64,000 nt of DNA from an uncultured Clostridia bacterium (GTDB taxonomy: Bacteria; Bacillota; Clostridia; TANB77; CAG-508): positions 234,984-298,983 of the forward strand of contig CAQIBN010000001.1 in the NCBI GenBank assembly GCA_948805675.1, given 5' to 3'. The stretch's first letter is position 1; each line of letters starts with the position of its first letter. The position numbers and the translations under genes are program-made. Positions 9,447 through 17,992 of the stretch are shown one piece after another. The notes under the pieces were generated by a model. It did no database searches. It was not told the origin of the DNA and worked only from the letters and a program-made list of their open reading frames with translations.

Positions 9447-9530
9447 ATAATGTGCTTTATAAAATCAAGTCAAGGTTAAAATGAATGTGCTGTCGCACAA
9501 CCTTGACTAAATTTTAAAAGCACATTATTT
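9447..9530. repeat. Long imperfect hairpin / terminator after the transporter
   Basis: About 30-bp imperfect inverted repeat (arms 9447-9476 and 9499-9529, with AGTCAAGGTT/AACCTTGACT innermost) enclosing a smaller TGTGC-TGTC-GCACA hairpin. It could be a strong terminator or a miniature inverted-repeat element. 9531-9600 shows nothing else. Confidence 0.55.
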
Positions 9531-9600
9531 TTCAGTTAAGAGGATTTAAGGATAAGCATAGTTAATTAAGTAGACATAAGCACATTAAAAAACTAAAATA

Positions 9601-9700
9601 CCTCATTGAAAATGAGGGCAGGAAAGCGAGTGTTCACACATCGCCTATACACATTGAAGGACAAGCCTTCAAGAGTTAATAAAGAAACAAAAATTTTAAG
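9601..9700 (+). ncRNA. Candidate structured RNA, copy B (unidentified)
   Basis: Same layout as 5471-5590: P1 CCTCATT/AATGAGG (9601-9617), GGGCAGGA, P2 GCGA/TCGC (9626-9644), linker CTATACACAT, P3 TGAAGG-ACAAG-CCTTCA (9655-9671), then a purine-rich tail with ACAAAAAT. All three stems differ in sequence from copy A but still pair. Confidence 0.4.
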
Positions 9701-9717
9701 CAAATATGATGCAGAAA

Positions 9718-9730
9718 TTCACTCAGTGAA
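9718..9730. promoter_or_regulatory. Palindromic operator 1 of the toxin-antitoxin locus
   Basis: Perfect 13-bp palindrome TTCACTCAGTGAA, one of four full sites of consensus AGTWCACTNAGTGWACT around the DUF4258/YgiT pair. Confidence 0.5.
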
Positions 9731-9810
9731 CTGGCTCAAACCAGCTATTCTTCGTTTAAATTGAAAATGGTGAACTAAAAATTTGAAAAAGTTCACTCAT
9801 TTTAGGTAAA

Positions 9811-9827
9811 AGTTCACCGAGTGTACT
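9811..9827. promoter_or_regulatory. Palindromic operator 2
   Basis: AGTTCACCGAGTGTACT matches the same 17-bp dyad consensus. A half-site AGTTCACTCA starts at 9790 just before it. Confidence 0.45.
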
Positions 9828-9926
9828 CGAATTTTATAAAATATTTTGGATTTAGGTCAAGTATTTAGACACATATTTTTACACTTTTTTATAAAGATTA
9901 TGCTGTTTTTAAATAAATTTACCAAA

Positions 9927-9943
9927 AGTACACTAAGTGAACT
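9927..9943. promoter_or_regulatory. Palindromic operator 3, near the toxin promoter
   Basis: AGTACACTAAGTGAACT dyad about 80 bp upstream of the DUF4258 start and just ahead of TATGAT-like -10 sequences near 9990, a position suited to repression by the antitoxin. Confidence 0.5.
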
Positions 9944-10025
9944 AGGTTTTATAAAAAAATTTTTGTAAAAGTAGAATTTTTAGTATAGATATGATAGAAT
10001 ATAATAAGAATAAAGAGAGGTGCTT

Positions 10026-10349
10026 ATGGAAAAGTTAAAAATAGATAATATAAAGCAAATGGTTAATGATGGAAAAATTAGATGGACTAATCATGTTATA
10101 GTTAGATTATTTCAAAGAAATATAAGTCAAGAAGATATTGAAAATGCTCTTTTAAATGGAGAAATAATAGAAGAATATGAAAATGATTACCCATATCCAA
10201 GCTGTTTAATATATGGAATAAATTTAAAAAATGAAGTTTTACATATAGTGTGTGGTCTAAATGAAATAGAACTTTGGATAATTACTGCATACTATCCAGA
10301 TAATATAAAATGGGAAGATGACTTAAAAACGAGAAAGGAGAAAAAGTAA
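10026..10349 (+). CDS. DUF4258 protein, probable toxin of a toxin-antitoxin pair
   Basis: 107 residues. The N-terminal R-W-T-N-H-V-I-V-R-L-F-Q-R-N-I region (His about 19), E-I-I-E-E-Y and the C-terminal W-I-I-T-A-Y-Y-P-D match DUF4258, a RelE/MqsR-like fold. Such proteins are often encoded upstream of a YgiT-type zinc-finger antitoxin, as here (1 bp gap). Ribonuclease activity is inferred from family context only. I start at the ATG at 10026 with AGAGAGG upstream rather than the GTG at 10020. Confidence 0.7.
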   Translation: MEKLKIDNIKQMVNDGKIRWTNHVIVRLFQRNISQEDIENALLNGEIIEEYENDYPYPSCLIYGINLKNEVLHIVCGLNEIELWIITAYYPDNIKWEDDLKTRKEKK

Positions 10350-10350
10350 T

Positions 10351-10581
10351 ATGAATTGTTTTATGTGTAAAGGAGATTTAGAAGATAAAAATACAACATT
10401 TATGGTTGAATTAGATAATTGTATTATCATTATTAAAAATGTGCCATCTCAAGTATGTAAACAATGTGGCGAAGTATCATATAGTAATGAGGTTGCAAAA
10501 CAATTAGAAAAATTAGTAAATTCAGTAAGGAATGCAATTACAGAAATTACAGTAATTAATTATACAGAAAAAGTTGCATAA
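10351..10581 (+). CDS. YgiT/MqsA-type zinc-finger antitoxin
   Basis: 76 residues. Two CxxC pairs (C-F-M-C near residue 3 and C-K-Q-C-G-E near 36) form the zinc finger of YgiT-type proteins. The usual DNA-binding helix-turn-helix half is very short or absent here (about 35 residues follow the finger), so how it would bind the nearby palindromes is unclear. Translationally coupled to the toxin gene. RBS GAAAGGAG. Confidence 0.7.
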   Translation: MNCFMCKGDLEDKNTTFMVELDNCIIIIKNVPSQVCKQCGEVSYSNEVAKQLEKLVNSVRNAITEITVINYTEKVA

Positions 10582-10587
10582 AATAAT

Positions 10588-10606
10588 AAGTACACTCAGT
10601 GTACTT
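10588..10606. promoter_or_regulatory. Palindromic operator 4, after the antitoxin gene
   Basis: Perfect 19-bp palindrome AAGTACACTCAGTGTACTT seven bases after the antitoxin stop. It is the best copy of the dyad also found upstream of the pair. Confidence 0.5.
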
Positions 10607-10700
10607 AAAACGGATCAACATAATATCAAGAAGAAAATAGGGAATAAAAAGGGAATTGATTTTATAAAAACACGATAATATAATGGTAGCATGAAAAAGT

Positions 10701-10750
10701 AAGAGCAAGAAAAGTTAGAATTAAAAACTAATTTTTCTTAGCTCTTTTTC
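10701..10750 (+). terminator. Terminator downstream of the toxin-antitoxin pair
   Basis: Imperfect stem AAGAGCAAGAAAAGTTAG with CTAATTTTTCTTAGCTCTT followed by a T-run. Confidence 0.6.
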
Positions 10751-10782
10751 TTTTTTCAAATTTAAAGAAAAGGAGTAATTTC

Positions 10783-10950
10783 ATGCTACACGATTATGAA
10801 GTAGAAGTAAATAACTCTAAGCAATTAAAAGATAATATTATGCTAGATTGTAGCATGGAATTATCACTCTTAAATAAGTTGTTTAGAGAAAACTTAATAA
10901 CAGAAGCGGAATATCAAGAAATAAAAAGAAGAATAAAAATGATAATATAA
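10783..10950 (+). CDS. Small SHOCT-like protein (55 aa)
   Basis: ATG with AAAGGAG upstream, 55 codons to TAA at 10948-10950. The C-terminal half (L-L-N-K-L-F-R-E-N-L-I-T-E-A-E-Y-Q-E-I-K-R-R) resembles the short SHOCT-type oligomerisation motif found in small ORFs that precede recombinase genes in Firmicutes mobile elements. Whatever followed it has been replaced: IS21 begins at the next base. Confidence 0.55.
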   Translation: MLHDYEVEVNNSKQLKDNIMLDCSMELSLLNKLFRENLITEAEYQEIKRRIKMII

Positions 10951-11054
10951 AAGTAACCAAAAAAGGGAATATAAAAACTACCAATATTGGTTACTTTTTT
11001 GATACACAAAAAATACTTTGATATACTTCTTTATGTAAGAAAGGAGTATATCAA

Positions 11055-11876
11055 ATGGAAAAGAATTTTAAAAATATGAAAGGACAATTGGAAATAATGA
11101 AAACTTTTGGTATTAAACCTAATTTTAGTGAATTAGAAAAAGCTTTTGGTATTGAAAGACATATCATTAAAAAATATTATGATGGTTATGAAGGGAAATC
11201 TCCTAATAGAAATAGAACTTCTAAATTAGATAAATATTATGATGAAATTAAATCTAAAATATCTTTATGTGGTATTAATCAAATGGGATTGTATCAATAT
11301 CTTTTAACTAAAGATGTTTCTATTGGTACTTATTCTAATTTCAAAAAATATTTAACTAAGCATAATTTAAAACCTTCTAAGTCTTCTAAAGTTCATTTAA
11401 GATATGAAACTTCTCCTGGAGAACAATTACAGTTTGATTGGAAAGAAGATTTAAAAATGGTGAGTAAGCATGTTGAACTTTTTGAATTTAATGTTTTTTC
11501 TGCTACTTTAGGATATTCTAGGCTTCATAATTTTGTATATAGTAAAACTAAAACTAGAGAGGATGTGGAAAGATGTTTGATGACTACTTTTAACTTTATG
11601 GGTGGTGTTCCTAAGTGTGTGTTGACTGATAATATGAGGGCTGTTGTTGATATAACTGGTGATAAAAGGAAAATTAATCCAGAATTTTATCAATTTGCTA
11701 AGGATATGGGAACTACAGTTAACCTATGTAAGCCTAGATCTCCTGAAACTAAAGGTAAAGATGAAACTGCTAATAAATTTATGGCTTGGCTTATCCCATA
11801 TAAAGATAAATGTGATATTGAAAGATATACTAAAGATAATTTGAAAAAACTAGATTTACTGCTAGTTAAAAAGTAA
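11055..11876 (+). pseudogene. istA: IS21 transposase IstA, C-terminally truncated
   Basis: 273 residues against roughly 400-500 for the family. The N-terminal helix-turn-helix and the rve (RNase H-like) core are present: Q-L-Q-F-D-W-K-E-D, the aspartate in L-T-D-N-M-R-A-V-V and P-E-T-K-G-K-D-E with the last acidic residue. The frame then ends in L-L-L-V-K-K-stop with only 60 bp before istB, so the C-terminal beta-barrel region has been lost by deletion. Probably not able to transpose by itself. Confidence 0.8.
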
Positions 11877-11936
11877 TTTTTGATATAAATAACTTCTTTT
11901 AGATTTTAAAATATATTTAGAAACGAGGTATTAATT

Positions 11937-12698
11937 ATGATATATAATCAAGTAATAAATAATTTACAAAAGTTGAAATTAGATAAAATGAGTACATATT
12001 TGTCTACATATTTAGATGAAATTAATAAAAATAATATTTCTTTTTTAGATGCTTTGCTTAATCTTACTCAAAAGGAAATTGAGTTTAAAGAACAAAGGGC
12101 TTCTGAATTTAATATAAAGGTTGCTGGGTTTCCTTTTATTAGAACTTTAGATGAATTTGATTTTGATTTTCAACCTAGTATTAATAAAAAAGAAATTTTA
12201 GATTTAGCTACACTTAGGTTTATTGAAGAAAAGAAAAATGTATTGCTTGTTGGGTCTAGTGGTGTTGGTAAAACTCATATTTCAACTAGTATTGGGATAG
12301 AGGCTGCAAAAAAAAGAATTAGTACATATTTTATTAGTTGCCATAACTTAATTACTAAGCTTAATATTGCTCATCAGGAGAATCGCTTAAAGGATGCTTT
12401 AAAGACTTTTAATAAATATAAATTATTAATAATTGATGAAATTGGTTATTTACCTGTTGATAAAAATGGTGCAAATTTATTTTTTCAATTAATTGCTAAA
12501 AGATATGAAAAAAGTTCTACAATTGTAACAACAAATCAACCTTTTTCTAAATGGGGAGAATTATTTAGTGATAATACATTAGCTAATGCAATATTAGATA
12601 GATTATTATATCACTCATATGTTTTTAATATTACTGGAGATTCTTATCGAATTAAAGATATGCTGTCTCAAATGGAAAATATTAACAATTCTATGTAA
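11937..12698 (+). CDS. istB: IS21 helper ATPase IstB
   Basis: 253 residues, full family length. DnaC-like AAA+ ATPase that assists IstA: Walker A G-S-S-G-V-G-K-T-H, Walker B L-L-I-I-D-E-I-G-Y, sensor T-T-N-Q-P-F and arginine-finger region L-D-R-L-L-Y-H. RBS ACGAGG upstream. Codon use with many T-ending codons differs slightly from neighbours. Confidence 0.92.
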   Translation: MIYNQVINNLQKLKLDKMSTYLSTYLDEINKNNISFLDALLNLTQKEIEFKEQRASEFNIKVAGFPFIRTLDEFDFDFQPSINKKEILDLATLRFIEEKKNVLLVGSSGVGKTHISTSIGIEAAKKRISTYFISCHNLITKLNIAHQENRLKDALKTFNKYKLLIIDEIGYLPVDKNGANLFFQLIAKRYEKSSTIVTTNQPFSKWGELFSDNTLANAILDRLLYHSYVFNITGDSYRIKDMLSQMENINNSM

Positions 12699-12752
12699 AT
12701 TTTTTATTCCCTAAATTGGTAAAATTTATTTTCCTTTTTTGGTAATTTTGGT

Positions 12753-13188
12753 ATTGACTTTTATAAAAGGTGTCTATATTTCTATTCTAAATCCACTTGT
12801 AAAGATAAATTTAAAAATACGAGAGATAAACAAATGATAAAAAATACTACTATGAGCAATAAACAATATTAAAACAATACTGCAACCAGAGAGAAACAAC
12901 ACAGGCCATTTGGAAAGAAAAGAATAAATACGTATTTATCTACAATTGTTTTAAATTTATAAATATATTCCAATTTGATATGATTTTAAATAGAATATAA
13001 ATGTAAAATTTCTTGATAAATGGAAAAATATTAAAAAAACTATTTACAAAATATGTAAAACATGTTATATAAAATAAGAATTCAAAATAATTTATTCAAA
13101 AAAATTAAAAAATAATTCATGAAATATTTAGTTTCTAAAAAGTTCCAAAACAAAAATAAAAATAAATATGAAAGTAGGTAGATATTAT
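12753..13188. other. Intergenic stretch between IS21 and comM
   Basis: About 435 bp. A broken reading frame around 12834-12960 (T-A-T-R-E-K-Q-H-R-P-F-G-K-K-R after an in-frame TAA) may be the N-terminal remnant of a recombinase once following the SHOCT-like ORF. I cannot support it further. The rest is A/T-rich with no clear gene. Confidence 0.3.
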
Positions 13189-14726
13189 TTGTTATCTATT
13201 GTAAAAAGCATGTCTTTAATAGGTCTAGAAGGCTATTTAGTAAGTATTGAAGTAGATGTATCATCAGGAATTCCTTGTTGGGACATTGTTCGGATTGCCA
13301 GATATAAGCGTTAAAGAAGCAAAAGAAAGAGTTAGAACAGCAATAAAAAATTCAGGGTTTGATATGCAAAGTAGAAAAATAGTTGTAAATTTGTCTCCAG
13401 CAGATATTAAGAAGGAAGGTTCTTTTTTCGATTTGCCCATAGCTATTGGAATTCTTTCATGTAGTGGGGACATAGATAAAAATAGTCTGCAAGATACTAT
13501 ATTTATTGGAGAGTTATCCTTAGATGGAAAGGTAAATAAAGTAAATGGAGTATTGCCAATGTGTATAGAGGCTAAGAAATTAGGAATAAAAAGAGTTATT
13601 CTTCCAATTGAAAATGTGATAGAGGCAGCAGTAGTAAAACAAATGGAGGTAATTGGAGTTAAAAACTTACAACAAGTAATTCGGATTTTTAAATAAAAAT
13701 ATAGATATAAAAAGCACCAAGATTAATGTAACCGAATTATTTGATAATGTAAATATTAATATACTAGATTTTTCAGAAGTAAAAGGTCAAGAGAATATAA
13801 AAAGAGCTTTGGAAGTAGCTGCTGCTGGTGGGCATAATTGTTTATTAATAGGTGCTCCTGGTTCTGGAAAAACAATGATGGCAAGAAGAATTCCAAGCAT
13901 ATTACCAGATTTAACCTTTGAAGAATCACTAGAGACTACCAAAATACATAGTATAGCAGGTAAGTTAGAAAAAAATAGTTCACTTATTGTAACAAGACCA
14001 TTTAGATCTCCACATCATACTATTTCAGGGATTTCACTAATAGGTGGTGGGAGAATACCAAAACCAGGGGAAATTAGTTTAGCACATAATGGAGTATTGT
14101 TTTTAGATGAATTGCCAGAATTTAATAAAAATACTTTAGAAGTTTTAAGAGGACCCTTAGAAGATAAAATTGTTACAATAAGTAGACTTAATGCAAGCTT
14201 AACATATCCATGTAACTTTATGTTTGTTGCATCTATGAATCCATGTCCTTGTGGATATTTAGGCTCTAAAGAAAAAGAATGCACTTGTTCAGAAAAAGCA
14301 ATTTCTAAATATATAGGAAAGATTAGTGGACCATTATTAGATAGAATAGATATACAAACTGAAGTTACACAAGTAAAATATCAGAATCTAGAGAGTAGTA
14401 CTAGAATAGAAAATTCTAAAGAAATAAAGAATAGAGTAAATAAAGCGAGGAAACTTCAACAAAATAGATATAAAAAAGAAAGTATATATTCAAATTCTCA
14501 GTTAACACCTAGATTAATAGAAAAATATTGTAAATTAGATGAACAAAGCAAAATGTTGTTAGAGTTAGCTTTTAATAAATTGGGGTTATCTGCAAGAGCA
14601 TATGGAAGAATTTTAAAAGTTGCAAGAACTATAGCAGATTTGGAAAATGAACATAATATTTTACCAACTCATGTAGCAGAAGCTATACAATATAGAAATT
14701 TAGATAAAAGATATAAAAGAAATTAA
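13189..14726 (+). CDS. comM: ComM/YifB Mg-chelatase-like AAA ATPase, read through two +1 shifts at CGG
   Basis: Hexameric branch-migration ATPase of the YifB/ComM family, linked to natural transformation. The TTG start at 13189 gives the family start L-S-I-V-K-S-x-S-L-I-G-L-E-G; an in-frame ATG at 13168 is possible. The protein needs two +1 steps: CGG at 13291 inside D-I-V-G-L-P-D, where that Gly is near invariant, and CGG at 13682 inside Q-Q-V-I-G-F-L-N-K. The third segment bridges 13683-13808 without a stop into the AAA core: Walker A G-A-P-G-S-G-K-T, F-R-S-P-H-H-T-I-S, Walker B V-L-F-L-D-E-L-P-E-F and the zinc cysteines N-P-C-P-C-G / C-T-C. Total about 511 residues, the usual length. dprA follows. 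Confidence 0.92.
13291..13293 (+). other. CGG +1 shift site 1 in comM
   Basis: GTT|CGG|A. Skipping C yields the invariant Gly of D-I-V-G-L-P-D. Confidence 0.9.
13682..13684 (+). other. CGG +1 shift site 2 in comM
   Basis: ATT|CGG|A. In the zero frame a stop follows after three more codons; the +1 frame is open into the AAA domain. Confidence 0.9.
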
Positions 14727-14853
14727 AATTATATAAAAAAATAATAAGTAGGATAATAGGTTTATAGGTAAATCCTGTATTTAAAAATCTAAATATATTA
14801 TAAAGGAGAAATGGTTCAATTACATAATTTTAAATAGTTGAATTGACAACATT

Positions 14854-15790
14854 ATGACAATAATAAAAAATTCAGATAATAGATATCCACAAAGGTTATT
14901 AGATATTAAAAATCCGCCAAAGCAGTTATATGTAGAAGGAAATATAGAACTTTTGAATAATAAATCCTTAGCAATAGTTGGCTCAAGAAAGTGTACTAGT
15001 TATGGGATAAAATATGCAAAAGAATTTGCAAGTAAAATTTCTAAAAATAATATCACTATTGTAAGTGGTTTAGCTATAGGAATAGATACTGTAGCACATG
15101 AATTTTCAAAGAATTGTAAAGGTAAGACTATAGCTGTTATGGGATGTGGATTAGACCAAATATATCCAAAGGAAAATGGTGAACTTTATAAACAGATTTT
15201 AGAAGATGGTGGGTGCATTATATCAGAATATGCAAATGGTACTAAAGCAGATACAAAAAAATTTCCAAAAAGGAATAGAATTATTAGTGGGATTTCTATG
15301 GGAGTATTAGTTATTGAGGCAACATATAGAAGTGGTAGTACTATTACAGCGAAATATCGGACTTGAGCAAAATAAAAAAGTTTTTTGTTTGCCACGAAAT
15401 ATAGATGAAAGTAAGGGGGTGGGAACAAATCAGCTTATTAAAAATGGTGCAGTTTTAGTAACTAGTCCAAATGAAATATTAGAAGAATTAGGAATAAATG
15501 ATAAGAATTATGAAGATGGTAGTAGCAAAAGATATAAATATAAAAATAAGAGTAAAAGTAAAAATAAAGAAAAATCTATTAATAGCTTTGAAGAAAATAA
15601 ACATAAACTAGAAAGTGTTGATAATGAATATATAGATATATATAATTTAATACCATATTATCCTGTAAGTATAGAGTATTTGGCAAGAAAAAGCGATTTA
15701 AGAATTTCAGAAATAAATCAAAAATTAACAATGCTAGAATTACAGGCATTAATAAAGAGTTTGCCAGGAAATAATTATGTGAGAATTTAA
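14854..15790 (+). CDS. dprA: DNA-processing protein DprA, read through one +1 shift at CGG
   Basis: Binds incoming single-stranded DNA and loads RecA in transformation. The Rossmann core is clear: A-I-V-G-S-R-K-C-T-S-Y-G, S-G-L-A-I-G-I-D-T-V-A-H, V-M-G-C-G-L-D-Q-I-Y-P, F-P-K-R-N-R-I-I-S-G-I-S, and E-A-T-Y-R-S-G-S-T-I-T-A. There codon 169 is CGG (15358-15360). The zero frame stops two codons later (ACT-TGA). The +1 frame gives A-K-Y-G-L-E-Q-N-K-K-V-F-C-L-P and continues through the G-T-N-Q-L-I-K-N-G-A motif and a C-terminal winged helix (about 240-311) to TAA at 15790. Total 311 residues. A lysine-rich linker precedes the winged helix. Confidence 0.93.
15358..15360 (+). other. CGG +1 shift site in dprA
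   Basis: TAT|CGG|A. The +1 frame reads Gly and rejoins the DprA fold; the zero frame hits TGA almost at once. Confidence 0.9.
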
Positions 15791-16048
15791 TTTTATAGAA
15801 AATGTTTAAATTAAGAGAGAAACTTTTTTAAAAAAACAATTTACTATTAATATGTACTTATTATTTGATTACTATTGAAATTATATATAATTTGTGAATT
15901 TATTAAATATGGCAAAATTGTTAACTTCTAATTGAATTATTATTTTTAATGTTTTAATACTCATAATAAACAGTCAAAATACTTAAAGTTTGAACATTAA
16001 TATAATCTATAAAATTAATAAAATTGAAAGGAAGCTAGATATTATTTA

Positions 16049-16408
16049 ATGTATATAAGACATAATTTAGGACAAACAGGTGAAGATATAGCAGAAATTT
16101 ATCTTGTAAAAAAAGGCTATAAAATAATTGAAAGAAATTTTAGTTGTAGACAAGGTGAGATAGACATAATTGCAAAATACAAAGAGGAAGTTGTTTTTAT
16201 TGAAGTAAAAACAAGAACTAATAAAAGATATGGAGAGCCAATAGATGCAATTACTTATTACAAGAAAAAACATATACTAAAATCTATTAAATATTATTTA
16301 TATATAAGAAAATTAGAGGATGTTTTTGTTAGAATAGATGTAATAGAGGTGTATCAAAAGAAAGATGGATTTTTGGTAAATCATATAAAAGGGGCTATAA
16401 GTGGATAA
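16049..16408 (+). CDS. YraN/UPF0102 family endonuclease-like protein
   Basis: 119 residues, typical for the family. The Holliday-junction-resolvase-like PD-(D/E)XK core is visible: G-E-x-x-A near residue 10, G-E-I-D-I-I-A at about 38 and V-F-I-E-V-K-T-R-T at about 50. Function in vivo is not established. It usually neighbours rnhB and the comM/dprA genes in Clostridia, as here. RBS AAAGGAAG lies rather far from the ATG. About 260 bp of featureless A/T-rich DNA precede it. Confidence 0.85.
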   Translation: MYIRHNLGQTGEDIAEIYLVKKGYKIIERNFSCRQGEIDIIAKYKEEVVFIEVKTRTNKRYGEPIDAITYYKKKHILKSIKYYLYIRKLEDVFVRIDVIEVYQKKDGFLVNHIKGAISG

Positions 16409-16513
16409 AATATTAGTGTTTTAGTATCTAAATAATAAAAAAATTTTATACAGCAATAGATTTTTCTACATATTTATGATAAATTATAATAAACAAAATT
16501 TAGGAGGAATATT

Positions 16514-16894
16514 ATGAAAAAAGAATTAATATTAAAAAAATGTGAAAATTGTGGTGCAATTGTGAAAGTAATAAAAGATTGTAATTGTGATGATTGTGAA
16601 ATTAAATGTTGTGGAGATAAAATGAAAATAGTAGAACCTAATACAGTAGATGCAATAGCAGAAAAACATATGCCATCATATGAAAAAGTTGAAGATGAAA
16701 TATTTGTAAAAGTTAATCATGTAATGGAAAAAGAGCATTTTATTGAATGGATTGCTATGGTTACAGATAATGAAGAACATATTGTAACTTTATATCCAGA
16801 ACAAAATGCAGAGTGTAGATTTAAATATATGCCAGGATCAAAGCTGTATGCTTACTGCAATAAACATGGATTATGGAGTATAGATGTAAAATAA
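16514..16894 (+). CDS. Desulfoferrodoxin / superoxide reductase
   Basis: 126 residues. Reduces superoxide to peroxide in anaerobes. The N-terminal half has a cysteine cluster (C-E-N-C-G, then C-N-C-D-D-C-E and C-C-G-D-K-M) resembling, though spaced differently from, the desulforedoxin iron site. The C-terminal SOR domain carries the catalytic iron ligands: E-K-H near residue 51, N-H-V near 72, E-H-F-I-E-W-I near 78, and C-N-K-H-G-L-W near the end, supplying the axial Cys and a His. AGGAGG precedes the ATG. It points to an obligate anaerobe. Confidence 0.92.
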   Translation: MKKELILKKCENCGAIVKVIKDCNCDDCEIKCCGDKMKIVEPNTVDAIAEKHMPSYEKVEDEIFVKVNHVMEKEHFIEWIAMVTDNEEHIVTLYPEQNAECRFKYMPGSKLYAYCNKHGLWSIDVK

Positions 16895-17143
16895 TAAAAG
16901 ATTTATATAAGTTTTACTTTTTGATATATAGTACAGTTGACAGAGAAAAAGTACTAAAAAAGTTTAAGAGTAAAATATTAAAAATGCATACATAAATTTT
17001 TTAAAAGTAAATTTTAATAAAATTTCCAACTTTATTAAAATAATTTAAAGAACATTTGTTAATAAAATATGTAAAAGAATAATAGACTAAAAAAGTATTT
17101 TATTAACAAATAGATTATTTAAAGTATTGTAAAAAAGTAGAAT
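16895..17143. other. A/T-rich intergenic stretch
   Basis: About 250 bp between the superoxide reductase stop and the promoter of the next gene. I see no gene, repeat or strong hairpin in it. Confidence 0.5.
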
Positions 17144-17172
17144 TTGAATATTTTAAAAGACATTGCTATAAT
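17144..17172 (+). promoter_or_regulatory. Promoter of the NTPase gene
   Basis: -35 TTGAAT (17144-17149) and -10 TATAAT (17167-17172) with 17-nt spacing, 77 bp before the ATG. Confidence 0.7.
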
Positions 17173-17248
17173 GTAAAGAAGTAATAATTTTAGAAAAAGT
17201 TATATATACCTTATAAAATTAGTTCAAAGTAATTTGGAGGAATAAATT

Positions 17249-17782
17249 ATGAAATTTGTAATTGCTACTAAAAATCAAGGAAAAATAGATGGAGCCAAAA
17301 GAGCATTAGAATATTATTTTAAAGATATAGAAATAGAAGGAATTCCAGTAAGTTCAGATGTAGGTGAGCAACCTGTAAATAATGAAATTTATACAGGTGC
17401 AAAAAATAGAGTAAAAAATTTAAAGAAACATTGCAAAACTAATAATATAAAAGCAGATTTATATTTAAGTGTTGAATCTGGAATAACAAATTGTTTAGGA
17501 AGATGGATGATAACTAATATTGCAGTTATTGAAGATAATGATGAATTTGAAAGTTATGGAACAAGTCCATCATTTCCAGTACCAGATAGACTTGTAAATG
17601 ATATAATAAATACAAATCTTAGTGAAGTAATGAATAATGTATTTACAAAAGATGAAGAAAGACATAATAAATGTGGAGGAATTCAGTTGTTAACACATGA
17701 AAAAATAACAAGAATAGATTTAACAGAATCTGCTTTTATCATGGCATTAACTAAGTATGTTAATGGAGAAATATGGAAATAG
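17249..17782 (+). CDS. Inosine/xanthosine triphosphatase (DUF84, YjjX-like)
   Basis: 177 residues. Start F-V-I-A-T-K-N-Q-G-K-I-D-G-A-K-R-A resembles the ITPase superfamily phosphate-binding entry. G-V/I-P-V-S-S-D-V-G-E-Q-P and S-V-E-S-G-I in place of the canonical Ham1 motif identify the DUF84/YjjX branch, which hydrolyses ITP and XTP to keep deaminated purines out of nucleic acids. AGGAGG precedes the ATG. Together with the Nudix and YjjG-like genes this makes three nucleotide-sanitation enzymes in the window. Confidence 0.85.
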   Translation: MKFVIATKNQGKIDGAKRALEYYFKDIEIEGIPVSSDVGEQPVNNEIYTGAKNRVKNLKKHCKTNNIKADLYLSVESGITNCLGRWMITNIAVIEDNDEFESYGTSPSFPVPDRLVNDIINTNLSEVMNNVFTKDEERHNKCGGIQLLTHEKITRIDLTESAFIMALTKYVNGEIWK

Positions 17783-17992
17783 ATTTTAAAAAATAATAAT
17801 TGAACAAAAACAGCAATATTTGCTATGTTAACTTATAAAGTAATGTTAAAATAAAAGGACTAGTTAAAACTGTATGAACTAAAATTAGATAGTTAAAACT
17901 TAAAAACGCAAAATTGTTGAGTATAGTTTTATATAAAATTTTGTAATTTGTATTGAATCGTGTTACTATTAGTTTAAAAAAACTAGACCTTT

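Larger units (their letters stand above)
10951..12752 (+). mobile_element. IS21-family insertion sequence with truncated istA
   Basis: istA and istB lie between terminal inverted repeats of about 35-40 bp: left 10952-10989, right about 12706-12748. Each contains two ACCAA-type subrepeats, for example TAACCAAAAAAGGGAA on the left against the complement of TTTCCTTTTTTGGTAA on the right. It is inserted directly behind the SHOCT-like ORF. Confidence 0.8.
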
